DNA of 64,000 nt from Saccharopolyspora endophytica (GTDB lineage Bacteria; Actinomycetota; Actinomycetes; Mycobacteriales; Pseudonocardiaceae), in NCBI RefSeq assembly GCF_018070075.1, contig NZ_JAGPXE010000007.1, forward strand, positions 248,001 to 312,000, given 5' to 3'. Position 1 is the stretch's first letter. Each line of letters starts with the position of its first letter. The notes under the pieces were generated by a model. It searched no databases. It saw only the letters and a program-made list of their open reading frames with translations, and was not told the DNA's origin. A program made the translations under genes and the position numbers. Shown in pieces: positions 15,442 through 23,686 of the stretch.

Positions 15442-15687
15442 ATGACCACTGGGGAACGTTCAGAAATCGCTGGTCAGCGGCGCGAGCTGTGGGGTTGGGG
15501 CAGGGCGGCCGGGACCGTTGCCGATGTTGCGGCCGCGACTGACGTGGACGTCGTCGCTCGGGGGCGCGTGGCGTGATCGCTCGGGGGCTCGGCCGGTCCT
15601 ACGGGGATCCCGCGCAGAACGCCGGGGGGCTTGGTCGTGAACCGGATTCACCGGATCGATCAGCAGGACGCGTGGCCGGACGCCTGA
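15442..15687 (+). pseudogene. dprE1-like fragment (decaprenylphosphoryl-ribose oxidase N-terminus)
   Basis: ATG 15442 opens a frame reading LWGWGRAAGTVADV, like the LTGWGRTAP start of DprE1. The next part, in another frame, reads IARGLGRSYGDPAQNAGGL, the FAD-binding hallmark of that family. After a six-G run near 15627 the match continues one frame over (VVNRIHRIDQQDAW) and ends in TGA at 15685-15687. The true DprE1 continues for another ~380 residues that are absent. This is a decayed N-terminal piece with at least two frameshifts and a deletion. A functional copy should exist elsewhere in the genome. Confidence 0.75.
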
Positions 15688-15688
15688 T

Positions 15689-16288
15689 TCAGGCTTCCCC
15701 GGTCGCGTTCCTGAAGGCCGGCAGGACGATGTCGTCGACGACGTGGGCGACGTAGTCGTCGTCGATGGGTTGGCGGCGGATCATCCGGAGGGTCAGCAGC
15801 GAGGAGACGATCTCCTCGAAGAGGTCTCGATCGACCGGGGCCGGTAGTTCGCCGCGCTCGACGGCTCGGGTGATGACCCGTTCCGGGAGGCGAGCGCCGG
15901 TGGGGGTGTTGCGCTCCAGCTCTTCGACGATGCCGGCGTCATCGGGCCGGGCCTGCATCACGCCGAGGGCCAGGCGGCCGTCGAAGCCGTTGATCAGCGC
16001 GGCGAGCCTGCTGGCGTGCGCGATGAGATCGCCGCGCAGGGAGTCCGCCTCGGCGATCTCCGGGTAGTGCGGGACGTGGTCCTTCAACGCCGCGACCAGC
16101 AGGTCGTGCTTGTCCTGCCAGCGGCGGTAGATGGTCGTCTTCGCCGTTCCGGCCTTGGCGGCGACGGCCTCGATCGAGACTCCGGCGTAGCCGCGCTCGG
16201 CGAGCAGTTCGCGGGTCGCGGCGAGGATCGCCTGGTCCCGGTCCGGGTCTCGCGGTCGTCCGGTGGTCACGGTGAGCACGTTATCCAA
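15689..16288 (-). CDS. TetR-family regulator
   Basis: 199 residues. The N-terminal helix-turn-helix is typical (ILAATRELLAERGYAGVSIE, then AKAGTAKTTIYRRWQDKHDL), and the ligand domain is of the TetR C-11 type. The start lies just after the stop of the alcohol dehydrogenase gene, so the two form an operon with the dehydrogenase first. The palindrome at 17323-17345 upstream of that operon is the likely target. It overlaps nothing but abuts the dprE1 remnant, which may have been cut by this module's arrival. Confidence 0.85.
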   Translation of the reverse strand: MDNVLTVTTGRPRDPDRDQAILAATRELLAERGYAGVSIEAVAAKAGTAKTTIYRRWQDKHDLLVAALKDHVPHYPEIAEADSLRGDLIAHASRLAALINGFDGRLALGVMQARPDDAGIVEELERNTPTGARLPERVITRAVERGELPAPVDRDLFEEIVSSLLTLRMIRRQPIDDDYVAHVVDDIVLPAFRNATGEA

Positions 16289-16291
16289 GGC

Positions 16292-17305
16292 TCACATCTC
16301 GAGAACCGCCCGGTAGCGCGGCGAACCCGCTCGCACGCTGTTCAACGCCTCGTTCGCGTCGTCGACGGCGTAGGTCTGCACCTTCGCTCGAATGCCGTGC
16401 TGCGCGGCGAACTCCAGCATGCGCCGGGTGTCGGTGGTGCCACCGGGAATGGCTCCGACGAGCGTCTTCGCCAGCGGGATCAGGCTCATCGGCGACACCT
16501 CGATCGGTGCCGGTGGCACTCCGACCAGGCACAGCGTGCCGCCGGGGCGCAGCGTCGCGAAGTAGGCGTCCCACGGGAGGTCCACGGCGACCGTGGACAG
16601 CACGAAGTCGAAGCGTCCCGCCGCGGCCTCCAGCGCACCGGGTTCGCCGGAGGCGACGAAGTCCGCGGCGCCCAGCTCGCGCGCGTCCTGCTCCTTGCTG
16701 CGCGAGGTGGAGATCGCGGTCACCTCGCACCCCCACTTCGCCAGGAACTGGACCGCCAGGTGCCCGAGACCGCCGATCCCGACGACCGCGACCCGATCGG
16801 TCGGCCGGACGTGGGTGATCATCGGCTTGAACACGGTGGTTCCCGCGCACAGCAGCGGAGCGGCCTCGGCCGAGGAGAGGCTCTCGGGAATCGGGTACAC
16901 GTGCCGCCACTGGCTGGACCGCACCGAGCGGGCGAAACCGCCCCGGTTGCCGCGCAGCACGGTGTCGTCCTTGAGCGCGCAGAACTGCGTCTGCCCGACC
17001 AGGCAGAACTCGCAGCGCATGCACGAGCCGGCGATGGCCCCGACCCCGACGCGATCGCCGACCGCGATCTGCGAGGTGTCGACGGCGTCCCCGACAGCTT
17101 CGACGACGCCCACCGCCTCGTGGCCCGCCACCAGCGGATACGTGCTGATCCCGGCCTCGTCGTCGATCATCATGACGTCGGTGTGGCAGACCCCGCAGTG
17201 CGTGACGCGCACGTCCACCTCCTCGGACCCCAGCGGCTCGGGCTCGTAGGAGTACGACCTGAGCTCGGCACCTGGCCCGTCCACGGCGAACGCTTCGACC
17301 TTCAT
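16292..17305 (-). CDS. zinc-dependent NAD(P) alcohol dehydrogenase
   Basis: 337 residues, the medium-chain dehydrogenase fold of the cinnamyl-alcohol-dehydrogenase type. Catalytic zinc ligands are Cys37 (HCGVCHTD) and His in AGHEAVG. The structural zinc set is C-x2-C-x2-C-x7-C (CMRCEFC, then QTQFC). The Rossmann motif is VVGIGGLGHLAVQ. It probably interconverts an aldehyde and an alcohol with NADPH. It is first in an operon with the TetR gene. A perfect 9-bp inverted repeat lies just upstream, so it should be induced by a small aldehyde, alcohol or related stress signal. Confidence 0.9.
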   Translation of the reverse strand: MKVEAFAVDGPGAELRSYSYEPEPLGSEEVDVRVTHCGVCHTDVMMIDDEAGISTYPLVAGHEAVGVVEAVGDAVDTSQIAVGDRVGVGAIAGSCMRCEFCLVGQTQFCALKDDTVLRGNRGGFARSVRSSQWRHVYPIPESLSSAEAAPLLCAGTTVFKPMITHVRPTDRVAVVGIGGLGHLAVQFLAKWGCEVTAISTSRSKEQDARELGAADFVASGEPGALEAAAGRFDFVLSTVAVDLPWDAYFATLRPGGTLCLVGVPPAPIEVSPMSLIPLAKTLVGAIPGGTTDTRRMLEFAAQHGIRAKVQTYAVDDANEALNSVRAGSPRYRAVLEM

Positions 17306-17322
17306 GGCCGCACCTCCAGTTC

Positions 17323-17345
17323 CGATACGCTTCTGTAGCGTATCG
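17323..17345. promoter_or_regulatory. TetR-type operator upstream of the alcohol dehydrogenase
   Basis: CGATACGCT (17323-17331) and AGCGTATCG (17337-17345) are perfect inverted repeats around a 5-base centre, 18 bases before the dehydrogenase start. The likely binder is the TetR protein of the same operon; the TetR encoded at 17387 is an alternative. Confidence 0.75.
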
Positions 17346-17386
17346 AAAGTGTGGCAGCGGTGACCCGGTTCGGCAACCTGGAACCG

Positions 17387-18013
17387 TCAGCCCGAGGGGT
17401 GGGTGAGGTGGCGGAGGGCGTCGGCGACGTGCTCGCGGTGTTCCTGGAGGACCGCCTGCGGGATGCCTTCGGAGGTGGCCGTGGCGACGAGGTCGTCGGT
17501 GGCTTCGCGGAGGGCTGCGCTCGTGGCCGCCGCCTGCATGCGGACTTCGAGGGCGTCGGCCGGGAGGCCCATGCGGTCGGCCAGGACTTCGGCGAAGGCG
17601 GGCTCGGCGCGTTCGCGCAGCACCAGGTAGAGGGCGCGCAGCGCCGGTTCGTCGTGGGTCATGCGGATGACCGCCAGGACCGCTTCGATGTCGTCGCCCG
17701 CGTCGAGCACGGGCGTGTAGGCGGCGCGCAGGTGCTCGGCGAGTTCGAGCTCGGGCGGCCAGGTGCGCAGCACCGCGCCGAAGGCGTCGATGGACTTCGA
17801 CAGCAGCGGCTCGACGCAGCTCTCCTTGCTGCGGAACCAGCGCCACAGGGTGCGCTCGGAAATCCCGGCGGCGCGCGCGATCTGCTCGCCCGAGGTCGCC
17901 GCCACGCCGTGTTGGCGGAACAACCGCACCGCGTGGCGGGAGATGTCGAGTCGCTGCTGCTGTCTTTGCTGGTCACTCGCCGGCGGACGGCCACGGCGGG
18001 GTCGTTCGACCAC
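17387..18013 (-). CDS. TetR/AcrR-family regulator
   Basis: 208 residues. The N-terminus is basic (RPRRGRPPASDQQRQQQR), followed by helix-turn-helix ISRHAVRLFRQHGVAATSGE and IARAAGISERTLWRWFRSKE. It is divergent from the P450 gene at 18111, with ~97 bases between starts. That interval contains an imperfect palindrome at 18076-18090, so it is probably the P450's repressor. The alcohol dehydrogenase operon begins on its other side but transcribes away on the same strand. Confidence 0.85.
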   Translation of the reverse strand: MVERPRRGRPPASDQQRQQQRLDISRHAVRLFRQHGVAATSGEQIARAAGISERTLWRWFRSKESCVEPLLSKSIDAFGAVLRTWPPELELAEHLRAAYTPVLDAGDDIEAVLAVIRMTHDEPALRALYLVLRERAEPAFAEVLADRMGLPADALEVRMQAAATSAALREATDDLVATATSEGIPQAVLQEHREHVADALRHLTHPSG

Positions 18014-18075
18014 TGAGAGCTCCCCTCAGGCCGGCCGGGATTCGTGTTGACACACCCTAATCCGCCCAACATTAT

Positions 18076-18090
18076 TGTCAGTGACTGCCA
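18076..18090. promoter_or_regulatory. candidate operator between TetR and P450
   Basis: TGTCAGT-G-ACTGCCA: seven-base arms around one central base with a single mismatch. It sits 21-35 bases before the P450 start, where a repressor would block the promoter. Confidence 0.55.
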
Positions 18091-18110
18091 GTTAATGCAT
18101 GAGGAGACCC

Positions 18111-19316
18111 ATGAGCTCAGTCGCCGAGCGCCTGCAACTTCCCTTCCCGAGGCCGAACGTCCTCGACCTCGCTCCGCTGTACGAGGTGCTGCGCCGCGAA
18201 GCGCCCGTCGCCCCGGTCACCACCCCGGCGGGCGACCCCGCGTGGCTGGTCACCCGGTACGACGAAGTGCGGACGCTGCTGAGCGACAAGCGGTTCGGAC
18301 GCTCCCACCCCGAACCCGAGCGGGCGTCGCGCGTGTCGACCGCCGCGGTGCAGGACGGTCCGACGGGCAACTACGAGACCGAGGAAGCCGACCACGCGCG
18401 CATGCGCCGGCTGCTGACGCCCGCCTTCTCGGCGAAGCGGATGCGGATGCTCACCGATCACGTGCAGGAGCTGGTCGACGGCTACCTCGACCAGCTGATC
18501 GCCGAGCGCGAATCCGGCGACGTCGTCGACCTGCACTCGGGCCTGGCGTTCCCCCTGCCGGTCGCGGTCATCTGCCAGCTGCTCGGCGTGCCGGAGAGCG
18601 ACCGCGAGCTCTTCCACTCGCTGTCGAGCCGGATGGCGACGCTGGCCACCGACGACGACCCCCACCGGGCGCGCGAGGAGTTCAACTCCTACATGACCGG
18701 GCTGGCCGAGTCGAAGCGCGATGACCTGGGCGAGGACGTCATCTCGGACCTGGTGCGCGCCCAGGACGGCGACGCGACCTACGACTACGGCGAGATGATC
18801 CGGCTGTGCGTCGGGCTGCTGTTCGCCGGTCACGAGACCACCGTCAACCGCATCGGTCTCGGCGTGCTGTTCCTGCTGACCCAGCCCGAGCACTGGAAGG
18901 CGCTGACCGCCGATCCGTCGGGCCGGGTCAACCGCACGGTCGAGGAGATCATGCGGCTGGGGGCTCCGGGTGATCTCGGGCTGCTGCGCTACGCGCACAC
19001 CGACGTCGAGATCGGCGACGTGACGATCCGCCGCGGCGAGGCCGTCATCCTGTCGGTCAACGCGGCCAACCGCGACGAGACCGCCTACGCCGACGCGGAA
19101 GCCTTCGACCCGGACCGCGAGGAGCGCACCCACCTGGGCTTCGGGCACGGCGCGCACTTCTGCATCGGCGCCAGCCTCGCCCGCACCGAACTGCGGATCG
19201 TCTTCGAAACCCTCGCCCAGCGCCTCCCCGACCTGCGACTGGCCCGGGAGATGGACGAGCTGGAGGTCCGCCCGACCATCACCGGCGGCGTCACCTCCCT
19301 GCCCGTGACCTGGTAG
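18111..19316 (+). CDS. cytochrome P450 (bacterial class I)
   Basis: 401 residues from ATG 18111, preceded by GAGGAG; an ATG at 18099 would hide that site. The I-helix oxygen-binding motif is AGHETT, the ExxR region is EEIMRLG, and the haem-binding loop is FGHGAHFCIGASLAR with Cys ~351. The overall pattern is that of CYP105/CYP107-like actinomycete enzymes that hydroxylate antibiotics, macrolides or xenobiotics. No ferredoxin is adjacent, so redox partners come from elsewhere. It is regulated by the divergent TetR. Substrate is not deducible. Confidence 0.9.
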   Translation: MSSVAERLQLPFPRPNVLDLAPLYEVLRREAPVAPVTTPAGDPAWLVTRYDEVRTLLSDKRFGRSHPEPERASRVSTAAVQDGPTGNYETEEADHARMRRLLTPAFSAKRMRMLTDHVQELVDGYLDQLIAERESGDVVDLHSGLAFPLPVAVICQLLGVPESDRELFHSLSSRMATLATDDDPHRAREEFNSYMTGLAESKRDDLGEDVISDLVRAQDGDATYDYGEMIRLCVGLLFAGHETTVNRIGLGVLFLLTQPEHWKALTADPSGRVNRTVEEIMRLGAPGDLGLLRYAHTDVEIGDVTIRRGEAVILSVNAANRDETAYADAEAFDPDREERTHLGFGHGAHFCIGASLARTELRIVFETLAQRLPDLRLAREMDELEVRPTITGGVTSLPVTW

Positions 19317-19325
19317 TCGAGTGGT

Positions 19326-19356
19326 GGGGGGGGGGGGGGGGGGCCCCCCCCCCCCC
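19326..19356. terminator. 18-G / 13-C palindromic tract between convergent genes
   Basis: A run of 18 G (19326-19343) is followed directly by 13 C (19344-19356), flanked by GGTG and CACC. It lies in the 48-base gap between convergent genes and could fold into a very stable G-C hairpin acting as a bidirectional terminator. Homopolymers of this length are also prone to slippage and to assembly error, so the length should be treated with caution. Confidence 0.5.
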
Positions 19357-19364
19357 ACCGCTGG

Positions 19365-20810
19365 TCATCGGCAGGCGGTGTCCTGCGCCGGGAGTTGCCC
19401 GTCGACCAGGAAGTCCGTCGTGGTGCTGAGGGCGCAGGCGTTGTCGCCGAGCACGTAGACGCCGTGACCGCTGCCCTCGACGCTGACAAGCCGGGACCGA
19501 TCGCCGAACTTCTCGTCGAGGAGTGCGCCGCCTCGGTGCGGGGTCACCGGGTCGCGGCGGTTCTGCAGCACCAGCACGTTCTCCGGGCCGTTCCGGTCGA
19601 CCGCGACGGGCGGCTCGGCGGGAGCGTCCCAGAAGGCGCACGGGCTGATGTTCGCGCTCGCAGCGCCGTACATCGGGTAGCGCTCGCGGTCCTCGGCGAC
19701 CGCGCGCTGGTAGGTCCGCACGTCCCCCGACCAGTCGAAGTCGTTGCAGGTCACCGCCAGGAACACCGACCACGGGTTGTCCGCCGGAGCCGCTTCGGCG
19801 GCGGTCGTTCTCGGCGTCTCACCGCCGCTGCTCACCGATTGCCACGCCTGCGCGGTGAGCCCGTACTTCGTCTTCCCGTACAGGCCGGCGAAGGTGGCCA
19901 ACCGGAACACGCGCCCGTCGATGCCGTTGACCGGCGCCGCGTCGAGCCGTGCGGCGAGCCGGAAGTACGTCTCGCGCACCTCCTCGGGCGTGCGCCCCAG
20001 GCCGTAGGCCGCGTGCCGCTCGGCCGCCCACTTCGCGAAGTCCGGGAAGGTCTCCTCGAACCCGAGGGCGTACCTGCGCAGACCGTCGTGGTCGAGGTGG
20101 GTGTCGCCGATGTTGCTGTCGACCACGATCCGGTCGGATCGCTCGGGGAACATCGACGCGTACGCCGCACCGAGCGCCGATCCGTAGGAGTAGCCGAGGA
20201 AGCTCACCTTCTCCTCGCCGAGCGCGGCGCGGATCCGGTCGAGGTCGCGCGCCATGTTCGCCGTCGAGAGGTGCCGCATCCGGCCGTCGGCGTCGTGCGC
20301 GGCGCACTGCTCGGCGACCCGCTTCGCGGACTCGGCCTGCGCGAGGACCGCCGCGTCGTCGACCGCGTACGGCGGGATGTTGCCGAGATAGCCCTGCTCG
20401 TTGGTGAATCCGCAGCTCACCGGTGCCGAGTGCCCGATGCCTCGGGTGTCCATGCCGATCAGGTCGTAGCTCTCCAGGACGCTGGCCGGCATTCCGCGCG
20501 ATGCCAGGAAGTCCGGGAACGCCAGGCCGGACCCGCCCGGACCACCGGGGTTGAGCATCAGCACGCCCCGCCGCTTGGCCGGGTTCGTGCTGGCCAGCCG
20601 CGACACCATGAGCTCGATGCGCTCACCGCCGGGATCGGCGTGGTCGAGCGGGACGGGAATCGTGGCGCACTCCAGCACGACCGTCTCCGTCTTCACGTCC
20701 GCGGGGCACGGACCCCACGCGGGCCCCTCGTCGGCCACCGCGGTCGGTGCGACCACCGAGCACGACAGGCCGACCATCACCGCCAGCACCGCTGCGCGCC
20801 TTCGCTTCAT
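19365..20810 (-). CDS. secreted alpha/beta-hydrolase, tripeptidyl aminopeptidase-like
   Basis: 481 residues from ATG 20810, chosen because it gives a clean signal peptide (MKRRRAAVLAVMVGLSCSVV ending near AVADEG). The alpha/beta-hydrolase core shows LNPGGPGGSG (oxyanion region), nucleophile Ser in GYSYGSALG, Asp in QNRRDPVTP and His in GSGHGVY. The C-terminal TAP-like domain and overall length match Streptomyces SlpD/SlpE and tripeptidyl aminopeptidases, which trim peptides outside the cell. Paired Cys residues (ECAT, SCGF, DTACR) fit a secreted protein. Confidence 0.85.
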   Translation of the reverse strand: MKRRRAAVLAVMVGLSCSVVAPTAVADEGPAWGPCPADVKTETVVLECATIPVPLDHADPGGERIELMVSRLASTNPAKRRGVLMLNPGGPGGSGLAFPDFLASRGMPASVLESYDLIGMDTRGIGHSAPVSCGFTNEQGYLGNIPPYAVDDAAVLAQAESAKRVAEQCAAHDADGRMRHLSTANMARDLDRIRAALGEEKVSFLGYSYGSALGAAYASMFPERSDRIVVDSNIGDTHLDHDGLRRYALGFEETFPDFAKWAAERHAAYGLGRTPEEVRETYFRLAARLDAAPVNGIDGRVFRLATFAGLYGKTKYGLTAQAWQSVSSGGETPRTTAAEAAPADNPWSVFLAVTCNDFDWSGDVRTYQRAVAEDRERYPMYGAASANISPCAFWDAPAEPPVAVDRNGPENVLVLQNRRDPVTPHRGGALLDEKFGDRSRLVSVEGSGHGVYVLGDNACALSTTTDFLVDGQLPAQDTACR

Positions 20811-21095
20811 CGTCGCCCCATCTCTTCGCGATTCGAGAACGAAGAGCATTCGAACGCCTGCCCTCGCGGCATGGTCAAGCGAGACGGCCAATTCCGAGCT
20901 CGACGCGCGCATGAGCGCCGTTGACCTGCGCGGGCATGCACCTCAATTGGCCGTGGTCAAAGCCCGGTGGCCGCGAACAACGGTTCCGGTTGCTGGTCTT
21001 CTCCGCGCTGGACAGTGTCGAGTTCACCGGCGGTTCTCCGGATTCACCGGCCGCCGGGCTCAACCCGACCTCTCACCGAAAGCGAGTGCGCCCAG

Positions 21096-21494
21096 ATGAG
21101 GAAGACCGCTACCGCGTTGATGATGACCGCCCTGCTGTCGGTGCTGTCGGCGAGTTTCTTCGCCGCTCCCGCGTCCGCCGCGATCTGCAAGAGCCGGACG
21201 AGCGGGTTCCCGGGCAAGTGGGGACCGATCTCGAAGGAGTGCTCCTACACCAGTCCGGCCAGCGGCTGGGACGGCAAGCTGCGGATCACCTGGAACGTGC
21301 AGGAGAGCACCAACCAGTACGCGTGCGTCGCGGCGCGGATGGGCAAGGCGAAGAACCCCGACAAGTGGCAGTCGCTGGGGTGCGGCACCCTCGGCACGGG
21401 CGAGATCAAGTGGCCCAAGAACACCGCGTCGATGGTCGAGGTCCGGGTGCGCAGCGGGAACGCCCACATGGCCAACGTGGACTACTCGATCTGA
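21096..21494 (+). CDS. small secreted protein
   Basis: 132 residues with a clear signal peptide (MRKTATALMMTALLSVLSAS, cleavage near ASA-AIC). The mature ~105 residues contain four cysteines (ICKS, KECS, YACV, LGCG), consistent with two disulphides, and are rich in Trp, Gly and Lys. No family is recognised. The start at ATG 21096 is set by the signal peptide; the ribosome-binding site is weak. It is divergent from the secreted peptidase and could be a target or inhibitor, though nothing shows this. Confidence 0.65.
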   Translation: MRKTATALMMTALLSVLSASFFAAPASAAICKSRTSGFPGKWGPISKECSYTSPASGWDGKLRITWNVQESTNQYACVAARMGKAKNPDKWQSLGCGTLGTGEIKWPKNTASMVEVRVRSGNAHMANVDYSI

Positions 21495-21540
21495 TCGAGC
21501 ACCGGCCGGCCGCCGAATCGCTCGGCGACCGGCCGGGCGA

Positions 21541-22278
21541 CTAACCCCCCTTGGACTGGCTGTCGAGGGCAGCCGCCTCGTCGGGGGTGGGAGCGGTGCC
21601 ACCGAGGTGGGCGGGGAGCCACCAGCGCTCGTCGGCGACCGGCTGCTCGGGGTAACCGGCCTGCAGGTCGTCGAGGATCGCCGACATGCGGGTGCGGAGG
21701 TCCTCGGTGAGCGCTTCCGGGTCGTCCTGCGGGGTGGGCCAGAAGGGCTCGCCCGCGTGGATGTGGATCGGCACGTGGCGCTTGGTCAGCGTCTTCGGCC
21801 TGCCCTTCGTCCACAGCCGGTGGGTGCCCCACAGCGACATCGGCACGACCGGGACGCCTGCCTCGGCGGCCATCCGGACCGCGCCGGACTTGATGGGCTT
21901 GACGGTGAACGATCGGCTGATGGTCGCCTCCGGGAACACCCCGACGACCTCGCCCGCGCGCAGCCTGCGCACCGCCTCGTCGTAGGAGTCCCGTCCCGCC
22001 GCGCGGTCGACCGGGATGTGGTGCATTCCGCGCATCAGCGGCCCGGCGATCTTGTTGTCGAAGACTTCCTTCTTGGCCATGAAGCGCACCAGCCGCTTGG
22101 CGGGCTGCGCGCCGAGCCCGCAGAAGATGAAGTCGAGGTAGCTGACGTGGTTGCAGGCGATCACCGCGCCTCCGGTGCGCGGGATGTGCTCGGTGCCTGT
22201 CACACGCAGCCGGTTGTCCAGCACGCGGAACATGGCCTTCGCCGCCAGGATGACGGGCGGATAGACGATTTCAGCCAT
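21541..22278 (-). CDS. plsC: 1-acylglycerol-3-phosphate acyltransferase family protein
   Basis: 245 residues with PlsC/LPAT signatures: the HX4D box in NHVSYLD at ~43-49, a glycerol-phosphate-binding segment (MRGMHHIPVDR), FPEAT as motif III, and VPVVPMSLWG as motif IV. It would transfer an acyl chain to lysophosphatidic acid, or a related acceptor, at the membrane face. Actinomycetes carry several PlsC paralogues, so the exact acceptor is uncertain. The C-terminal ~40 residues are variable. It stands alone. Confidence 0.85.
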   Translation of the reverse strand: MAEIVYPPVILAAKAMFRVLDNRLRVTGTEHIPRTGGAVIACNHVSYLDFIFCGLGAQPAKRLVRFMAKKEVFDNKIAGPLMRGMHHIPVDRAAGRDSYDEAVRRLRAGEVVGVFPEATISRSFTVKPIKSGAVRMAAEAGVPVVPMSLWGTHRLWTKGRPKTLTKRHVPIHIHAGEPFWPTPQDDPEALTEDLRTRMSAILDDLQAGYPEQPVADERWWLPAHLGGTAPTPDEAAALDSQSKGG

Positions 22279-22496
22279 TTGAGCAGGTTACGCACCCGTA
22301 GGTTCGCGCGGGGCGCCCGTGCGTCCACAGTCACATTTCCCGAGGCAGAGGCGTGCCTCCATTGGTGCGAACCCCGTCCGACCATGATCCGCCATACGGG
22401 TGCGGGGACCGCATTTCGCTTCCACGGCCCGGTGCTTCACGGGACCCTCGTGAGGACTTGATCTTCCTGGGGGGAGTTCCCATTCCGGAGGCGCAC

Positions 22497-22958
22497 GTGG
22501 TGGATGACAGGACTCAGCAGACCGATCGAACGGGCAAGAAGGTCCTCACCGGCATCGCGATCGCCGCGTGCGGCGGCGTGATCGCGCTGCTCGTCGAGTA
22601 CCTGGTGCTCCAGGTCTGGCTCGCCCCGGAAACGAAGCCGTGGAACAGCAACGATGCGCTCAAAGCGGTCGGCGGCATCGCCGCTCACGGCGACGTCGAG
22701 CACACCGACGTGGGGTTCACCGTGACCGGGGTTCTGCAGGACAAAGCCCACGACAACAAGGGCGTGCTGCTCATCTTCACCGCGAACGGCGAGGAGGCTC
22801 TTCGCGTGGCCAATACCGACGGTGCGAACAAGTCGGTCGACATCGGCGAGGCCTTCCCGAACACAGCCAAGGACATCGCGGTCCAGGAGTGCCTGACCGA
22901 CCAGCAGAAGGCAGCCGACGTCAAGGAGTGCAGCGACCCGCTGAGAATCTGGCCCTAG
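22497..22958 (+). CDS. single-pass membrane protein, unknown
   Basis: About 153 residues. Tandem GTG codons at 22497 and 22500 follow a GGAG site, so either may be the start. A short basic N-terminus is followed by one membrane helix (VLTGIAIAACGGVIALLVEY), then a ~110-residue extracellular domain with paired Cys near the end (QECLTDQQ and VKECSD). It resembles small secreted beta-rich domains but matches no family I can name. Its stop overlaps the stop of the convergent lipoprotein gene by four bases. Confidence 0.6.
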   Translation: MVDDRTQQTDRTGKKVLTGIAIAACGGVIALLVEYLVLQVWLAPETKPWNSNDALKAVGGIAAHGDVEHTDVGFTVTGVLQDKAHDNKGVLLIFTANGEEALRVANTDGANKSVDIGEAFPNTAKDIAVQECLTDQQKAADVKECSDPLRIWP

Positions 22959-23287
22959 CGCTCGCCGTAGACGGTTTCGCAGGGGATGCCGTCTGAATCG
23001 TCGTCCATGTCCGGCGGTGCTCCGAGCGAGTACCAGTAGCCGGTGACCTCGGTGAAGCCCATCCCCGAGTTCTGCAGCTCTGCGCAGTCGTGGGTGTTGC
23101 GCACCGGCTCCTGCTGCTCGACCACGGCGGGCGCGTTGACCGTCGTCGACGGCGCGGGAACCGGTGGCGACGGAGGGGGCGGCGACGAGCCCGGCGGCAC
23201 GATGTTGATCGTGCACGCGCTCGCGGCCGCGATCAGCGCCGCGCAGCACAGGATTCGGACTGCCCCCAGGTTCACGAGATCCAGCAT
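22955..23287 (-). CDS. lipoprotein with Excalibur-like calcium-binding motif
   Basis: 110 residues from ATG 23287. The signal peptide ends in a lipobox (LIAAASAC), so the mature Cys is lipid-modified and the protein is held on the outer face of the membrane. A Pro/Ser-rich spacer (PPGSSPPPPSPPVPAP) follows. The C-terminal ~45 residues end in DMDDDSDGIPCE, the DxDxDGxxCE calcium loop of Excalibur domains, with an upstream DCAEL cysteine as likely disulphide partner. Such domains occur in wall-associated proteins. Confidence 0.7.
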   Translation of the reverse strand: MLDLVNLGAVRILCCAALIAAASACTINIVPPGSSPPPPSPPVPAPSTTVNAPAVVEQQEPVRNTHDCAELQNSGMGFTEVTGYWYSLGAPPDMDDDSDGIPCETVYGER

Positions 23288-23504
23288 GAGCAGCGGAACC
23301 ACCGCTCACCAGGGGCTGAAGCCCTGCCGTTCTCGCAGCTCACCGATGATCTTGCCCCCAGCGCCGCCGAGGTGACCTGCATCGCAGGCGGCGCCCTGGA
23401 GCTTGCGACGATTCTTTCTGGGATATATCTTTCCGCGAAGAAAACGCCAGAGAAGAAAGCTTCTGGATAGACACTTCCAAGTGAGGCTGTCACTCCAGCT
23501 GGGG

Positions 23505-23661
23505 AAGACCACTGCGAGAGGGGGGAGGACGCGCGCCGGCGTCGGACGTGGGGATGCCCGGCGTCGGCGCGCGTTCACCAAGACCACTCTGAGGGGGTGG
23601 GCACGGCGTCGGTGCCGACATGGGGATGTCCGGCACCGACGCCGTGGTGAACGACCCTCAG
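23505..23661. repeat. tandem 75-bp hairpin repeats
   Basis: Two imperfect tandem units (from 23505 and 23580, period 75) start with AAGACCACT. Each contains a long stem with the same loop TGGGGA. Unit 2 has a ~19-bp stem (23602-23620 with 23627-23646, one bulged C). Unit 1 has a ~15-bp stem (23531-23545 with 23558-23572). The stem sequences differ but pairing is mostly kept. Outer complements (CGTTCACCA at 23572 with TGGTGAACG at 23645; CTGAGGG with CCCTCAG) allow larger folds. It lies upstream of the lipoprotein and downstream of the GGDEF-EAL gene. No gene is seen in the remaining 23288-23504 stretch. Confidence 0.65.
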
Positions 23662-23686
23662 CGCTGTCGGGTGGACCGAACCCCGA

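Noticed and set aside
23090..23470. Plus-strand open frame between lipoprotein and GGDEF-EAL
   Set aside because: Most of it is antisense to the lipoprotein's Pro-rich linker; no start site or domain supports it.
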